The position numbers were made by a program, and so were the translations under genes. This document shows, piece after piece, positions 23,458 through 33,735 of a DNA stretch of 64,000 bases. Source of the DNA: Immersiella caudata (lineage: Eukaryota; Ascomycota; Sordariomycetes; Sordariales; Lasiosphaeriaceae). Position 1 is the first letter of the stretch. Each line of letters starts with the position of its first letter. The notes under the pieces are model-generated. The model made no database searches. It had not been told where the DNA came from and saw nothing but the letters and a program-made list of their open reading frames with translations. The DNA lies in contig JAULSU010000002.1 in NCBI GenBank assembly GCA_030512335.1, positions 992,001 through 1,056,000 on the forward strand, given 5' to 3'.

Positions 23458-26308
23458 ATGGCTTCCCCTACCTCCGTTCTGTCTAAGACGCTACACAGCA
23501 TCACATTGACAAAGATTCGGGAGCTTGAGTCTCGCAGAAAATCATACGAGACACGCAAACGCGAGTTCCTCGACAAAGCAAACTCCCAGACCGACGAGCG
23601 AGATCGTCTTGCTTGTCTCCTTGACGCTTTCAAGGAGCTTTACCCAGGCGCTAGCAAGGATCGGTCCCTCGCCAACATTGAGCGCTGGTTAGCCCAATCA
23701 CGCTACGACGCCGCCATTCCAGTCTCGAAGCTAGCCAGTTTCGATGACAATCTGCGCGGCAAGCTCGATATCCAGAGCCGTAAACTCGACATGGCACATC
23801 TGTACTCGCGGCTCCTGACTGGTAGGATATGTTGACTCCAGCCCCTGATGGTATGAGACACTAACATTCGAGGGCAGAGTGGATGGATCAGCCGGTGACC
23901 GACCCCCTGGAGAATCTCCCCGGGGACGACGACACCGACACCTTCGAGGTTCTCGCGGACCGCCAACGCCAGAGACTGACCGAGCTTGTTGATAAGTTCG
24001 AAGCAGTCGTCTTTGAGCCTAAGGAAACCAACCCAGCAGACATCAGCAAGTTTCTTGACGATCTCTTCACCGACGAGGCTAGCCAGGATGCACTGGAGAG
24101 ACTGCGTGAGGATGTGGCTAGTGCCTCAGAGGACTTGATGTCCGAGACTACGCCGTTTGATGAAGAGTCTCTCACAAGCTGCATCAAAGGGCTCCTCACG
24201 GAAGATATTTTCAGTGATGAGAAGCAAGCCATTCTCCGGGACTTCCTCGAAAGCAAAGTAGCCAAGGCTGAGATTGCCGACGTCTTGAACATGAGATTCT
24301 CGGATCTCAAACAGTGGTATGAATATTCGCCCCAGACTCAAATTGCATCGATTGGTTTGGTCTGACAAGTTTATCAAGGCACTGGGACGCCGGCGAGGAC
24401 GGCATCCGCGTGATGCCTCGCGCCGGTTTGAATGGGAAATACCGCATCTGGGCCGACGACGATATCCTCCAGCTGATCTTCGTCCAATACATCGGTATCA
24501 AGCTCTGCAACATACTCAAGCCTGCTCTGAAGACCTTCATGTTATACGTTTGGGAGCGAGGGCTCGAGAGCCACCTAGCGCCATCCCAAGACGATAAAGA
24601 CAGGCGACGGTACTTCCTGAACACCCACTGGTACCCGTCAAACGCCACAACCGTCGAATACGATCGCAAGCAGGCTTACATGGACACTTTTCTCCTGTCC
24701 CAACTCCCTGACACTGAGACATCTCTCATCGAAGGCGACCATAACTACGACGGGGATGACGACACCAGCTCTCAAGGCTCCGAGCGCCTCGCGAATAGGG
24801 ACAGTCCGCCGCAAAAGAAGTCAGCCATCAAGCAGAAGCTCTTGCGGCAGCTAACAACCGAGCTCATCACCCACCGCCTACGCGGCAAGACCTACGACAC
24901 GCTCATGGACGGTGGTAACGGAGTCGCGCTCATCCAGACCGACCTGCAGTGGTATGGCACCTCACTATCCCACAGCACCGTCTTTGCCGTGCTTGAGTAC
25001 GTCGGTTTCGGCGAGGATTGGGTCGCCTTCTTCAGAAAATACCTCGCAGCCCCGCTCAATCTGGACGCTGCCGTGGATGGCAGGCCACAGCTCGGCCCAC
25101 GGATTCGCAAGCGAGGCGTTCCAATGGCGCATGCGTCGGAGAAGTTCATTGGAGAGCTTGTGCTTTTCTTCATGGACGTTGCTGTCAACAGACAGACAGG
25201 GATTCTCCTGTACCGACTGCATGACGATATCTGGCTCTGCGGCGAGCCCGAAAGAAGCGCAAAGGCCTGGACGTGTCTGCAGTCCTTCGCGAAGATCTTC
25301 GGTCTCGAGTTCAACAACAAGAAGACGGGCTCTGTTTATTTGCCTGGTAGCGGTAAGAAGGATCCGCAGGTTGCCAAAGCGCTACCGATAGGAAACGTCA
25401 ACATCGGCTTTCTGCAACTCAGTCCAGACACGGGGAAATGGACAATCGACAGAAAGCTCGTCAAGGCGCATCTCGACCAGTTGGAAAAGCAGTTGTCCAA
25501 CTGCAGGAGTGTCTTATCCTGGGTCCAGACGTGGAATTCCTGCATCGGTCGTTTTTTCAGCCACACCTTCGGCGAGCCAGCCTATTGCTTCGGGCGTGAG
25601 CATCTTAACGAAGTCTTGAACACTTACTCCAAGATGCTTCAGCGGCTATTCCCCAGCAAAGACGGCGGCAGCGTTGTAAAGCATGTGAAGGACATGATCC
25701 AAACTCGCTTCGACGTCAAGTGCTTGCCAGATGCCTTCGTTTTCCTGCCGGAGAACCTTGGCGGCCTCGGGCTCCGCGATCCCTTCGTCCCCCTCTTTCT
25801 CATCCGCGATCGCATTCGGGACACCCCTGAGACCATCGTTAAATCTGCACTACGGCGCGAGCGCGAGCGCTACCTCGAGGAAAAGAAGGAATTCGATGAC
25901 GTCGGTGAATCTGGTCTCCGTCGCAGGTTCCGTTCCATTTACCCCGATGGTGACCGTGATGGCACAACTCTCAGGCCCGACGAGTTTGACACTTTCATGT
26001 CGCTTGAGGAATATAGCCGTTTCCGCGAGATGACTAGTTCTGAGTTGCGCGGTGCCTACTTGAAGCTGATGTCGACACCCGAGGTTGATGAGATAGCGTT
26101 GAGCAAGGAGGTTGAGAGCGGGATTAGGGACCTCGGAGGGTTCGTTCAGGGGTCGCTCGACTCGGAGAAGAAGTGGTTCCTGCAGCTCTATTCAGAGGAG
26201 CTGCTCAGGGACTTTGGCGGACTGAGCTTGGTCGACAAACAGTTCCTTCCGGTTGGGGTTCTGGCAATGATGAGAGGAAAGAAGGTTACTTGGCAGATGG
26301 TGCTTTGA
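23458..26308 (+). CDS. rvt: Cellular (domesticated) reverse transcriptase, rvt type, three exons
   Basis: Exons 23458-23821, 23878-24316 and 24379-26308 (introns of 56 and 62 bp, both splitting codons cleanly) give 910 residues. The first ~265 residues are acidic and helical, with coiled-coil-like KIRELESRRKSYETRKREF. The RT core follows: LNGKYRIWADDDILQ, then a long loop, then motif A IQTDLQWYG (Asp near 456), motif B-like RGVPMAHASEKF, motif C LHDDIW (Asp 550-551) and GLEFNNKKTGS. The large insertion between the early RT motifs and motif A, the HDD form of motif C, the N-terminal helical domain and the absence of integrase, endonuclease, RNase H or gag match the rvt family described by Gladyshev and Arkhipova, a single-copy cellular RT found in many filamentous fungi. 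All catalytic aspartates are present. Introns, the intact frame and the lack of repeats at the ends argue against a recent retroelement. Confidence 0.82.
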
Positions 26309-26560
26309 CATCCGGCGAGCACGTGGGGTTATTTGAGAGTTTTCATGACGTTATCATTGTCGTACCCGAGGCTCATCTAGATGGACGACTGGCCCTTGTT
26401 TTTGGCTCGTTGCATTCCCTCAGCTTCCGGTCAGCACTTTTCACAGCACAACAGAACAATAAAGGACATTGGAAATCAAATCATGAAATTACTCGCGCTA
26501 TGCACACTCGGCTCATCTGGTCGTCTCTACCCAGAAATCAAAAACCCCCTCAACGCCCAT

Positions 26561-28230
26561 TCAGTTGCCCGCTGCCGCATCTGACTCCGCTCCGTATGTA
26601 AGTCTGCCCTTCACCAGATCTGCCTCGCGTGGATCGACAAACCTGTCGCGGTACACCAGCTTGTGTACGATGTACAGAACCACGAATATTATCAAACTTA
26701 TGTACGCAGCGAAGAATCCAGCCGTGGACCAGTCAATGAACACGGTGAAGCCCTGGGTCAGGGTGATCAGGGCGTTGAAAAACAGGCCGTAGTACGCCAC
26801 AAACGGCTGGAGCGGCGACTTGTACGGAAGCTCGTCTCGCGACATATCCTGCGCCTTCATTGCTCGCATAAAGCCCAGGAAGGCAACGCATGTGCTCGCC
26901 CAAGTGATCAGTCCGGCCACACCGCTGATGTTCAGCAACCAGTTGAACACCTTGGCACCGCCCGACGACAAGTTCAAGAAGCCCAACAGACCGAAGGCTG
27001 CAGTGACGGCGACAGCGACGACGGGTGTACCGCGCTTGTCCAGCCTCTTGAAGATAGCAGGCGCCTGCTTCTCCTCAGCGAGCGCAAGCAGGATGCGGCT
27101 ACCCGAGTAGACGTTCGAGTTAGCTGCCGAAAGGACGGCCGTTAGCAACACCGCGTTGATGATGGACGGCAGAGCCTGGACGCCGGCACGCCGAGCGGCG
27201 ATAACAAGGGGCGAAGCCGAAGCGTTGGATGCTTCTGTGAGTAACGTAGGGTCGTTCGATGGCACGCACAAGGTGATCAGGAAGATGGAAATGACGAACA
27301 TGCCCATGATGCTCCAGTAAGTCGTTCGGATGGCGCGTGGCACAGTCTTGCGGGGGTCCGAGGCCTCGCCGGCGCCGACGCCTACCAGTTCAGCCCCCTG
27401 GTAGGCAAACGAGGCTTGGATCAGCACAGCCCAGAAGCCGACGAACTTACCGACGGAGCCATCGACCACGTATTCGTTGAACGGTCCCGGATCTTTCCAG
27501 TAGTCGAAGCCGATCTTTCCCTCGTCGCCAACGCCCGAAGTCATGCAAACTGCAAAGATCATGAACCCGACAATGGTGATAACCTTGAGCATCGATAGCC
27601 ACATTTCGACTTCGCCAAACCAGCGGACGGGGAGGTAGTTGGCGGCGGTGAACACGACCCAGAAGATTGCGATGATGATGCCGATGTTAAAGTCCTCATT
27701 CCAGTACTGGATGATCAAGCCCGCGGCTGTCAAGGATAATGCGTATGTGATCGCCCCTATTGTCACAGCCTTTGTTAACATCGCTCAAGGATAGCCCGCG
27801 CCGAAGACGATCGTCACGTACAACTGAACCAGTACAACCACCCCAGCGCAAACCCAAGGGAAGGGTCTACAAAGCGTGTCGCATACACCGAGAACGCTCC
27901 AGCCGTCGGGATATACGTTGCCATCTCGCTCAAGCTGACCATCACCGACCAGAGGATGGTCCCGACGAAGACATACGAGAGCAAACACCCTGCCGGCCCG
28001 GCTTTGGCCAGCGCCGTCCCACTGCTGAGGAAGAACCCGGTTCCGATCGTTCCGCCGATAGCGATGAAGTTCAAGTGTCGTTGCGACAACTTGCGATGGA
28101 GCTGTGCGTCACCGATTTCCAGCGCTGATTCAGGGGACGCAGTCGACTCCCCCTGCACCCCAGCCTTCTCATCCTCTTCAACGGCAGCAGCATCACCGCC
28201 GCCAAATCGCCGTTTAAAGTCGATCGCCAT
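26561..28230 (-). CDS. Amino acid permease, fungal YAT (GAP1-like) family, two exons
   Basis: A plasma-membrane proton symporter for amino acids, about 533 residues with some 12 hydrophobic spans. The N-terminus carries the family signature (LSQRHLNFIAIGGTIGTGFF, then FSVYATRFVDPSLGFALGW). Later come YALSLTAAGLIIQYW and FAYQGAELVGVGAGEASDPR. I start at 28230 (MAIDFKRRFGGG) because the longer frame to 28380 lacks family similarity. The intron is set at 27757-27824 (68 bp) from a good TTAAC branch site and TAG acceptor. The only donor in the needed phase is the weak GTTGTA after TGGTTCA, which gives WYF-type context WF-R-AITYAL where relatives have a tryptophan or serine-tryptophan. The junction may therefore be off by a residue or two. 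Substrate range cannot be told from sequence. The gene is convergent with rvt, 252 bp away. Confidence 0.88.
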
Positions 28231-29055
28231 ATCCCGTTTGCGTATCCGCTGTCTATTGCCCGTGCGCAGCTGGTCCGGGGAAGCAAAGTAGGGGTAGAGG
28301 GAAAAAAGCAGATCGGTTCCGAGTAGCCAAAAAGAATGTGGATGAGCGACAAAAAACCCGGCCCCAAGTCCAAAGGCCAACCCAAAAAAGAGTGGATCGG
28401 GTCGGCTTTAACAAACGTCGTCCCAGAAAAAACGAAAGTTAGTGCCCTTCCCGAGGAGGAGAGGACTGTCAGTGAACCAAGGAGCGGACAGGCCGGTCGG
28501 TCGGTCGGGGGAAAATCAAGATTTCTTCCAAAGGGCGATCCAACAACGTGGGAGTGTGACTCCAAGATGGGGAGGACAAGCAACCGGTTTTCTTTTCTTC
28601 TTTGCCCGCGTGCGTATCCAGGTGCCCCAGGTATTCGGAGCGGTATCTCCCTGTTTCTGAGACGGGGCGAGGTCGGCGTAGTTTCGCGGGCGAGAGGAGA
28701 CTTTTTGTGATTCTGGAATTATCGAGGACCCCAAAACTCCAAAAAGGGGGGGGGGGGTTGTGGATTTAGTTTATCCACTACGTCGGTACTCGCTGGCTTG
28801 GCCGGCACTCAAACTTTCACACACTGGCTGCAGAACTCTCCAAAATGTCGGAACCTAGTGTGAGGTTAACGAAACAAAAGTCAACTATTGACAAGCATCA
28901 ACCTCCCCACGATGGATACCTCGAGGTACTTATAAAAATTTATGAAGTTTACAATCCCTGAAACTACAGCCAGTTAGAAAAGCACCTGTGGAACCATCAA
29001 GCACGTCATGCGCGATGAGGACGCATGCGTTTTGGAGAAAGTGGAAGGTGGCGGC
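28231..29055. other. Promoter region of the permease, up to the hAT insertion
   Basis: No coding frame is supported. It has a run of 12 G at 28746-28757 and AT-richer sequence near 28920-28980. The transposon has inserted about 825 bp upstream of the permease ATG. Confidence 0.55.
29048..29055 (+). repeat. hAT target-site duplication, left copy
   Basis: The sequence gtggcggc directly precedes the left end of the element and matches the right copy exactly. Confidence 0.93.
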
Positions 29056-31392
29056 TAGTGTCCCGTAACAGTAAAGTGAAATTTCATTTTTTCACTCAAA
29101 TCTGGGTATCGATTTCGTATGAGATTTTGGTGAAAATGCCAAGGCGTATGGGTGAAATGGGGCCCCACATTCTTCCTGACTGGGCATTTGACTGGGGTTG
29201 GGTTTTCGTGTCCAAAAAAATTGAAATTTGGCTATCTGAAATAGAAAACTAAGACAGGAGTGCCTCCATCTCGTCGTCCGAGTCATCACCAAGGCTGGCG
29301 AGGAAGGCTTCTAAGCCATCCTCGCTCACAGGCTCAAATACCGATTGGTAATCGTCTTCCATCTCCATCAAAATAACCGCTGAGACTTCCTCCCAACGCT
29401 CGGGCCGGCTTTTCTCCGCTCCGGAGACTGGTAGCTCCTTCAACCTAGCCAAAACCTTGGTGTTGAGGAATAAGAACGCCGCGAAATTGGTCCTTTCCGG
29501 CGTGAGGCGATTCCGAACCTTACTTTGGATAAACCTGGTGGCTGAAAAGGAGCGTTCTGAGGGCACACTGTTGGCGAGGGTCGAAAAGATGCGTCTGGCC
29601 AACGGCGCTAGTTCCAAATCGGTAACGCTCTGCCGCAGCCAGAAATCGTAGGGTTTGATGATTTGGTTGTAAGTTGATGAAGCTATTCCGAAGTGGGCCC
29701 CATCCTGCTTCCGGAACTCGCTGAACTGCCGTTGCACCGCTGGCCAGGCAGTTGCCGTACAATAACGCCGCAAAAAGGCCTCGATTCGCGTGAGCTGGTT
29801 GATGGTGAGGTTCAGGTGCCGGGTGGCTGGATCCAAGGCCCAAGCAACCAGGTGGATTTCCAAGGTTTGCTTACCCTCACGCGTTGCCAGCGTTGTGAGC
29901 AGTAGTTGCCAGTTGACTTCGCTCCACTCGCCGGACCGTTGCAACTGTCGCCAGTTGGCTTCGATCTTTCGCCAGTTGAAAATGGTGTGCCCCACGTTCA
30001 AACGGTCAGATTCTGACTGGTCCTGAACCTCCCCCACAGGCTTCAAAATCGTACTTAGAACCTCAACCCCACGCCAGAATTGGTGATTTTTAAGGCTGGC
30101 GATGACCTCATTTTGCGTGGATCTTTCCTGGGAGTCGCGAGAAAGTGGGGTATTCTCATCGCGAGCCCACGCGAGTAGGGCGTCCTTATTATCGAAAACA
30201 GAAGTCAGGGCGCGTAATTGCGTGCCCCAGCGCGTGATGACGGAAGTGATCAAGGCCTTGTTTTGCTGGTAAATGCGCAGTTGCCATTGCCGGAGAATGG
30301 CGAGTTGGAGTTTGGATTTCTTGAAAAATGCCACGATTTTGGCGACGGCTAACATTAAGGATTTCCAGGGCTCAATCTTCAGAATGTCTTTGATCAAAAG
30401 CTGGAAGCCATGGGAATCGCAGAGGGTATAGAAAATGTGTGAGAAAGCAGGTCTCTTGGCCATCTCTCGGTGGAACTTGCGCATCGTGGAGTTGGTGTCT
30501 GTAACGATTCCATTGATCTTGGATGTCTCGTCCCCAACGAGATCATGAATGAGGGGCTCAATGAGCGACACGTAGCCGTCGGCGGAGTGAGCTGCTGTAC
30601 CGGTATCGATCGTATCCCAATAGAAAGCCGCAGCGTTGGGGATCTGGAAGGAGACGTTGATCACTCGATTGCCAGACGTATCGTCTGAGCCGTCAACAAT
30701 GAGGTTGATCAACGGTGCTTGCTTGACATAGGCGAGGACTTCGTCGCGGCGTTCCGACCAGACCGTCGGCAGCCAGCCGGCAATTGCGTCACCGGTCGGA
30801 GATCGAAAAGCGGGGTTGAGTTCATGGATGAACTCCTTCATCGCTGGACTCTCGAGCAGCGTAAATGGCAGCCCCATAGAAAATATCGCTGTAGCCGCCA
30901 TTTTCGAAGCTTTCTCTTGGTAGCCTTTGGGCTGGGGTCGGATGGTAACTAGCGTAGCAATTGATCGTTGTTGCATGGCGACTTTGCGGCGGCGGTACGG
31001 CGCACACCCAATGAGGTGACGCCTCTGCCGGTAGATGTTCTCTGCTGCCGTCTTTTGGCACCAATTGCAGGTGAGCCGCGGCTTCTTGAATCCGGTAACT
31101 TCGCGCTCGTCAAATTCAGCGCGAATGGCGTCGTTTGCAAGGCCTGTAACAAAGGCTGAGTGGCTTTCTGAAGCCATCGCGATGTTGGATTTAATTGAGG
31201 ATTGAGAAAGTGTGGAGGTTTGTGGGGATTGATGGCGGTGAGGATAAAAAGTGGGTACAATTCTTACCATACAAAACCCTAACCCTTGCCAAGACCCCGA
31301 TTACTAATGTAAATACCCATACGTTCAATGGGGGTGTTGAAAAAATTGAAAATTCGTATGGACTTGGATTGAATGGTAAATACGGAACACTA
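29056..31392 (-). mobile_element. Complete hAT-superfamily DNA transposon (2337 bp)
   Basis: The ends are inverted repeats: left TAGTGTCCCGTA and right (reverse complement) TAGTGTTCCGTA, 11 of 12 matching. The element is flanked by a perfect 8-bp direct duplication, gtggcggc, at 29048-29055 and 31393-31400. An 8-bp duplication and short TIRs beginning TAG are characteristic of hAT elements. One intact transposase gene on the minus strand fills most of the interior. The identical duplications and open frame suggest a fairly recent insertion with little RIP damage. Confidence 0.93.
29249..31177 (-). CDS. hAT transposase
   Basis: Cut-and-paste transposase of the element, about 642 residues, intact. 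Near the N-terminus is a BED-like zinc motif (LTCNWCQKT...YRQRRHLIGC). The middle has the RNase H-like catalytic region (INLIVDGSDDTSG, INGIVTDTNSTMRKFH, FYTLCDSHGFQLLIKD). The C-terminus has the hAT dimerisation block, LARRIFSTLANSVPSERSFS followed by IQSKVRNRLTPERTNFAAFLFLN. I chose the ATG at 31177; the frame extends to an ATG at 31270, but the extra 31 codons look like leader. No intron is needed. DDE-type acidic residues appear present, but I cannot assign all three without alignment. Confidence 0.93.
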   Translation of the reverse strand: MASESHSAFVTGLANDAIRAEFDEREVTGFKKPRLTCNWCQKTAAENIYRQRRHLIGCAPYRRRKVAMQQRSIATLVTIRPQPKGYQEKASKMAATAIFSMGLPFTLLESPAMKEFIHELNPAFRSPTGDAIAGWLPTVWSERRDEVLAYVKQAPLINLIVDGSDDTSGNRVINVSFQIPNAAAFYWDTIDTGTAAHSADGYVSLIEPLIHDLVGDETSKINGIVTDTNSTMRKFHREMAKRPAFSHIFYTLCDSHGFQLLIKDILKIEPWKSLMLAVAKIVAFFKKSKLQLAILRQWQLRIYQQNKALITSVITRWGTQLRALTSVFDNKDALLAWARDENTPLSRDSQERSTQNEVIASLKNHQFWRGVEVLSTILKPVGEVQDQSESDRLNVGHTIFNWRKIEANWRQLQRSGEWSEVNWQLLLTTLATREGKQTLEIHLVAWALDPATRHLNLTINQLTRIEAFLRRYCTATAWPAVQRQFSEFRKQDGAHFGIASSTYNQIIKPYDFWLRQSVTDLELAPLARRIFSTLANSVPSERSFSATRFIQSKVRNRLTPERTNFAAFLFLNTKVLARLKELPVSGAEKSRPERWEEVSAVILMEMEDDYQSVFEPVSEDGLEAFLASLGDDSDDEMEALLS

Positions 31393-31400
31393 GTGGCGGC
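31393..31400 (+). repeat. hAT target-site duplication, right copy
   Basis: gtggcggc immediately follows the right end of the element, identical to 29048-29055. Confidence 0.93.
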
Positions 31401-31988
31401 ATACGGTAAAGGATCACCCCAGTGGTGGCGAGTCTATTTTTTTTTCCTCTGTCGGTCGGTCGCGCGCGCATCAGCGCACACCTGCATTCGCACTCTTGTA
31501 GTTTCCCGAACAAAAAAAGGCCGAAACCCGGCTTTTAAAGGCACAAAAACTTGAATTGATAATCCCGCAAAGGATTTCTCATCTTTTGCGATCGGCGAGG
31601 CCGATGATGTTGTCTTACAGGCTGTGTGAGCGATTCCCTGGATTTGGAGTAGCTCCTGACGGGATTGGGTCCTAAGCGGACGATGCAAATCAACAAAGCC
31701 CCTATTTCGGAATGCCTGCCAAGAGTGATGCGCAAGGACCAAAGCAGCGATTGCCGATGTTCGGACACTGTAGAACCCCATGTGATATTGTACAACTCAA
31801 CTCGGTTGTTTGTTTTCGCTGATTCTGAGATGACCATCAAAACATGTACAAGAATATGCCGTAAATACCTTCATCCCTGAAAGTTCCTACCCAGAGTAAC
31901 GCTGAACCAAACGCTGATATCCTATCCAGCAAACATAGCAAGACTCCCCTTTCCAAGCATGCCTTTCAAAAATGACAGATTACAGAAA
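31401..31988. other. Intergenic between the hAT element and the sugar transporter 3' end
   Basis: No coding frame is supported. A T run lies at 31437-31445. This stretch would have been continuous with 28231-29047 before the insertion. Confidence 0.5.
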
Positions 31989-33735
31989 CTATGCCATGTT
32001 CCCATCACCCCTGCCGCCCTCCGCATGTTGCGACTCGCTCCCTGTAGTAGAAGGGGCCTTCTCCCTGTTTAGCACTTGCCACTTGTGGCTGGTAATAGGG
32101 TTGACATGCATCAAGTACATGGTATCAATCTCTTCCAGAGTGCGATCCTTGCTCTCAATAACGAAGAAAAACACAACGAGCACGAGCACCGCGCAGCAGC
32201 CCGCAAAGACGAGACCGTACAGGTAGTCGATGGCGTCCGTGATGAATCGAGTGAAGAAAGACAACATAAAGTTCCAGAACCAGTTGCTCGCGGTGGCGAC
32301 GGCCATGGCGGGGGCACGGTACCGTGCAGGGTAGAGCTCGGCGACGACAGTCCAGACAAGAGGACCCCAAGTGGTGGCAAAAGCGACAATGAAGAGACAC
32401 GAGAAGGTGATGAGCACGGCGCCGGCCGCAGGGCTGTTCTGGGGGTTGGATTGGTCGAGGGCGAAGTGACCGACGAAAGAGTAGACGAGGAAGCAGACCA
32501 TCATCCAGGCGGCACCGAACATCAAAGCCTTGCGGCGGCCGCAGTTCTTGACGATCCAGAGGCCGCCGATGGTGCAGCCGACGTTAACGGACCCGAGGAT
32601 AATCTGGGTTACGTAGCTGTCGCTAATGCCCGTCGCGCGGAAAATGGTGGTACCGTAGTAGAAGAAGAAGTTGGCGCCGGTGAGCTGCTGGCCGGACTGG
32701 GGTGCATTGTTAGCGGCGTGGTGACCAGGGAGATGGGATGCACGAACCTGAAGAACGATACCGATCACGGTGCGGTAGAGCATGCGGGGGCCGGTGAAGA
32801 TCTCATACCAGCGAGTCTCAGCGCCGGCCTTCTCCTCGTCGAGCTTCTGGCGAATTTCGTCGACCTGGAAGTTCACTGATGGGGCGTTGATGTCAACGCC
32901 GGCGAGCTTGGCGATGGTGTGGCGAGCCTCGTCCTCACGACCGATACGATACGCAAAACGGGGCGATTCTGGGAGAGCCAGGATACCGACTCCAAGAAGG
33001 AGAGCCCAGAGGAAGGAGATACCACTGGGAATGCGCCATTGGGCCGAGTTGGAGTATGCGTTGTGGGTGCCGTAGTCGACCATCTCGGCCGTCCAGATGC
33101 CCAGCGTGATGAAGAGCTGGTAGCACGAGACGAGGACGCCGCGGATGATGGCAGGGCTCGATTCGGACTGGTACATGGGAACACAAACGGACAACGAACC
33201 GATGCCGAAACCGATGACGAGGCGTCCAATGGCATAGTGAACCCAGCTTTCCTGGGCCGATATTTCGATGGTACTTCCGATGCAGGTGAAGAGGGCCGAT
33301 AGTGAAATGGCCTTGCGACGACCCAGGGTATCTGCTATCCTGCCGGCCACCAGCGAGCCGATGAGAGAGCCGGCGGGGAGAAGGCCGACGATGGTACCCT
33401 GGCGAACTGCCGAGAACACATACTTGCCGGTGTCGTCCGCCTCGCCGAACCGCCTTCCAAAGTCCTCCATGTCAAAGTACCCGGAAATCTGACCGCTGGA
33501 GGGCGTCAGCACAGACCTCCCTGGCCTAATGCTATGCTGTTTCAGGGGCAAGCTAGAGCTGCAAGTCAACATACCTCACATAGCCAAACATGAAGCCGCC
33601 AATGCTAGCGACAGCTCCGAGAATGCATGCTAGCAGCGTGACCTTTTGCTCCTCGATGAGCCGGGCCGGAGATTCCTCGCGGGCGGGCTTCGGTTCGAAA
33701 GCCGGCTCCGGCGCTTTTCGCTCAAGAAACTGCAT
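31989..33735 (-). CDS. MFS sugar (hexose) transporter, three exons
   Basis: A proton-coupled or facilitative monosaccharide transporter of the plasma membrane, 538 residues with 12 predicted spans. Exons are 33575-33735, 32748-33495 and 31989-32696. Splicing of exon 1 to exon 2 restores GFMFGYVSGQISGYF, the conserved first helix. Other family signatures are GRIADTLGRRKA (near residue 105), the PESPRF motif followed by YRIGREDEA, QQLTGANFFFYYGTTIF and a C-terminal IESKDRTLEEID. The second intron (32697-32747) is 51 bp, in frame and free of stops, so the open frame runs through it. Its GTTCGT donor, CTAAC branch site and CAG acceptor, and the family sequence, show it is an intron. Substrate is not determinable here. 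Confidence 0.93.

Noticed and set aside
31278..31286. CCCTAACCC telomere-like motif inside the hAT element
   Set aside because: Only about one and a half repeats; consistent with chance and not with a telomere or interstitial array.
32076..32879. 267-codon frame antisense to the sugar transporter
   Set aside because: A shadow of the transporter's coding sequence with no independent signal.
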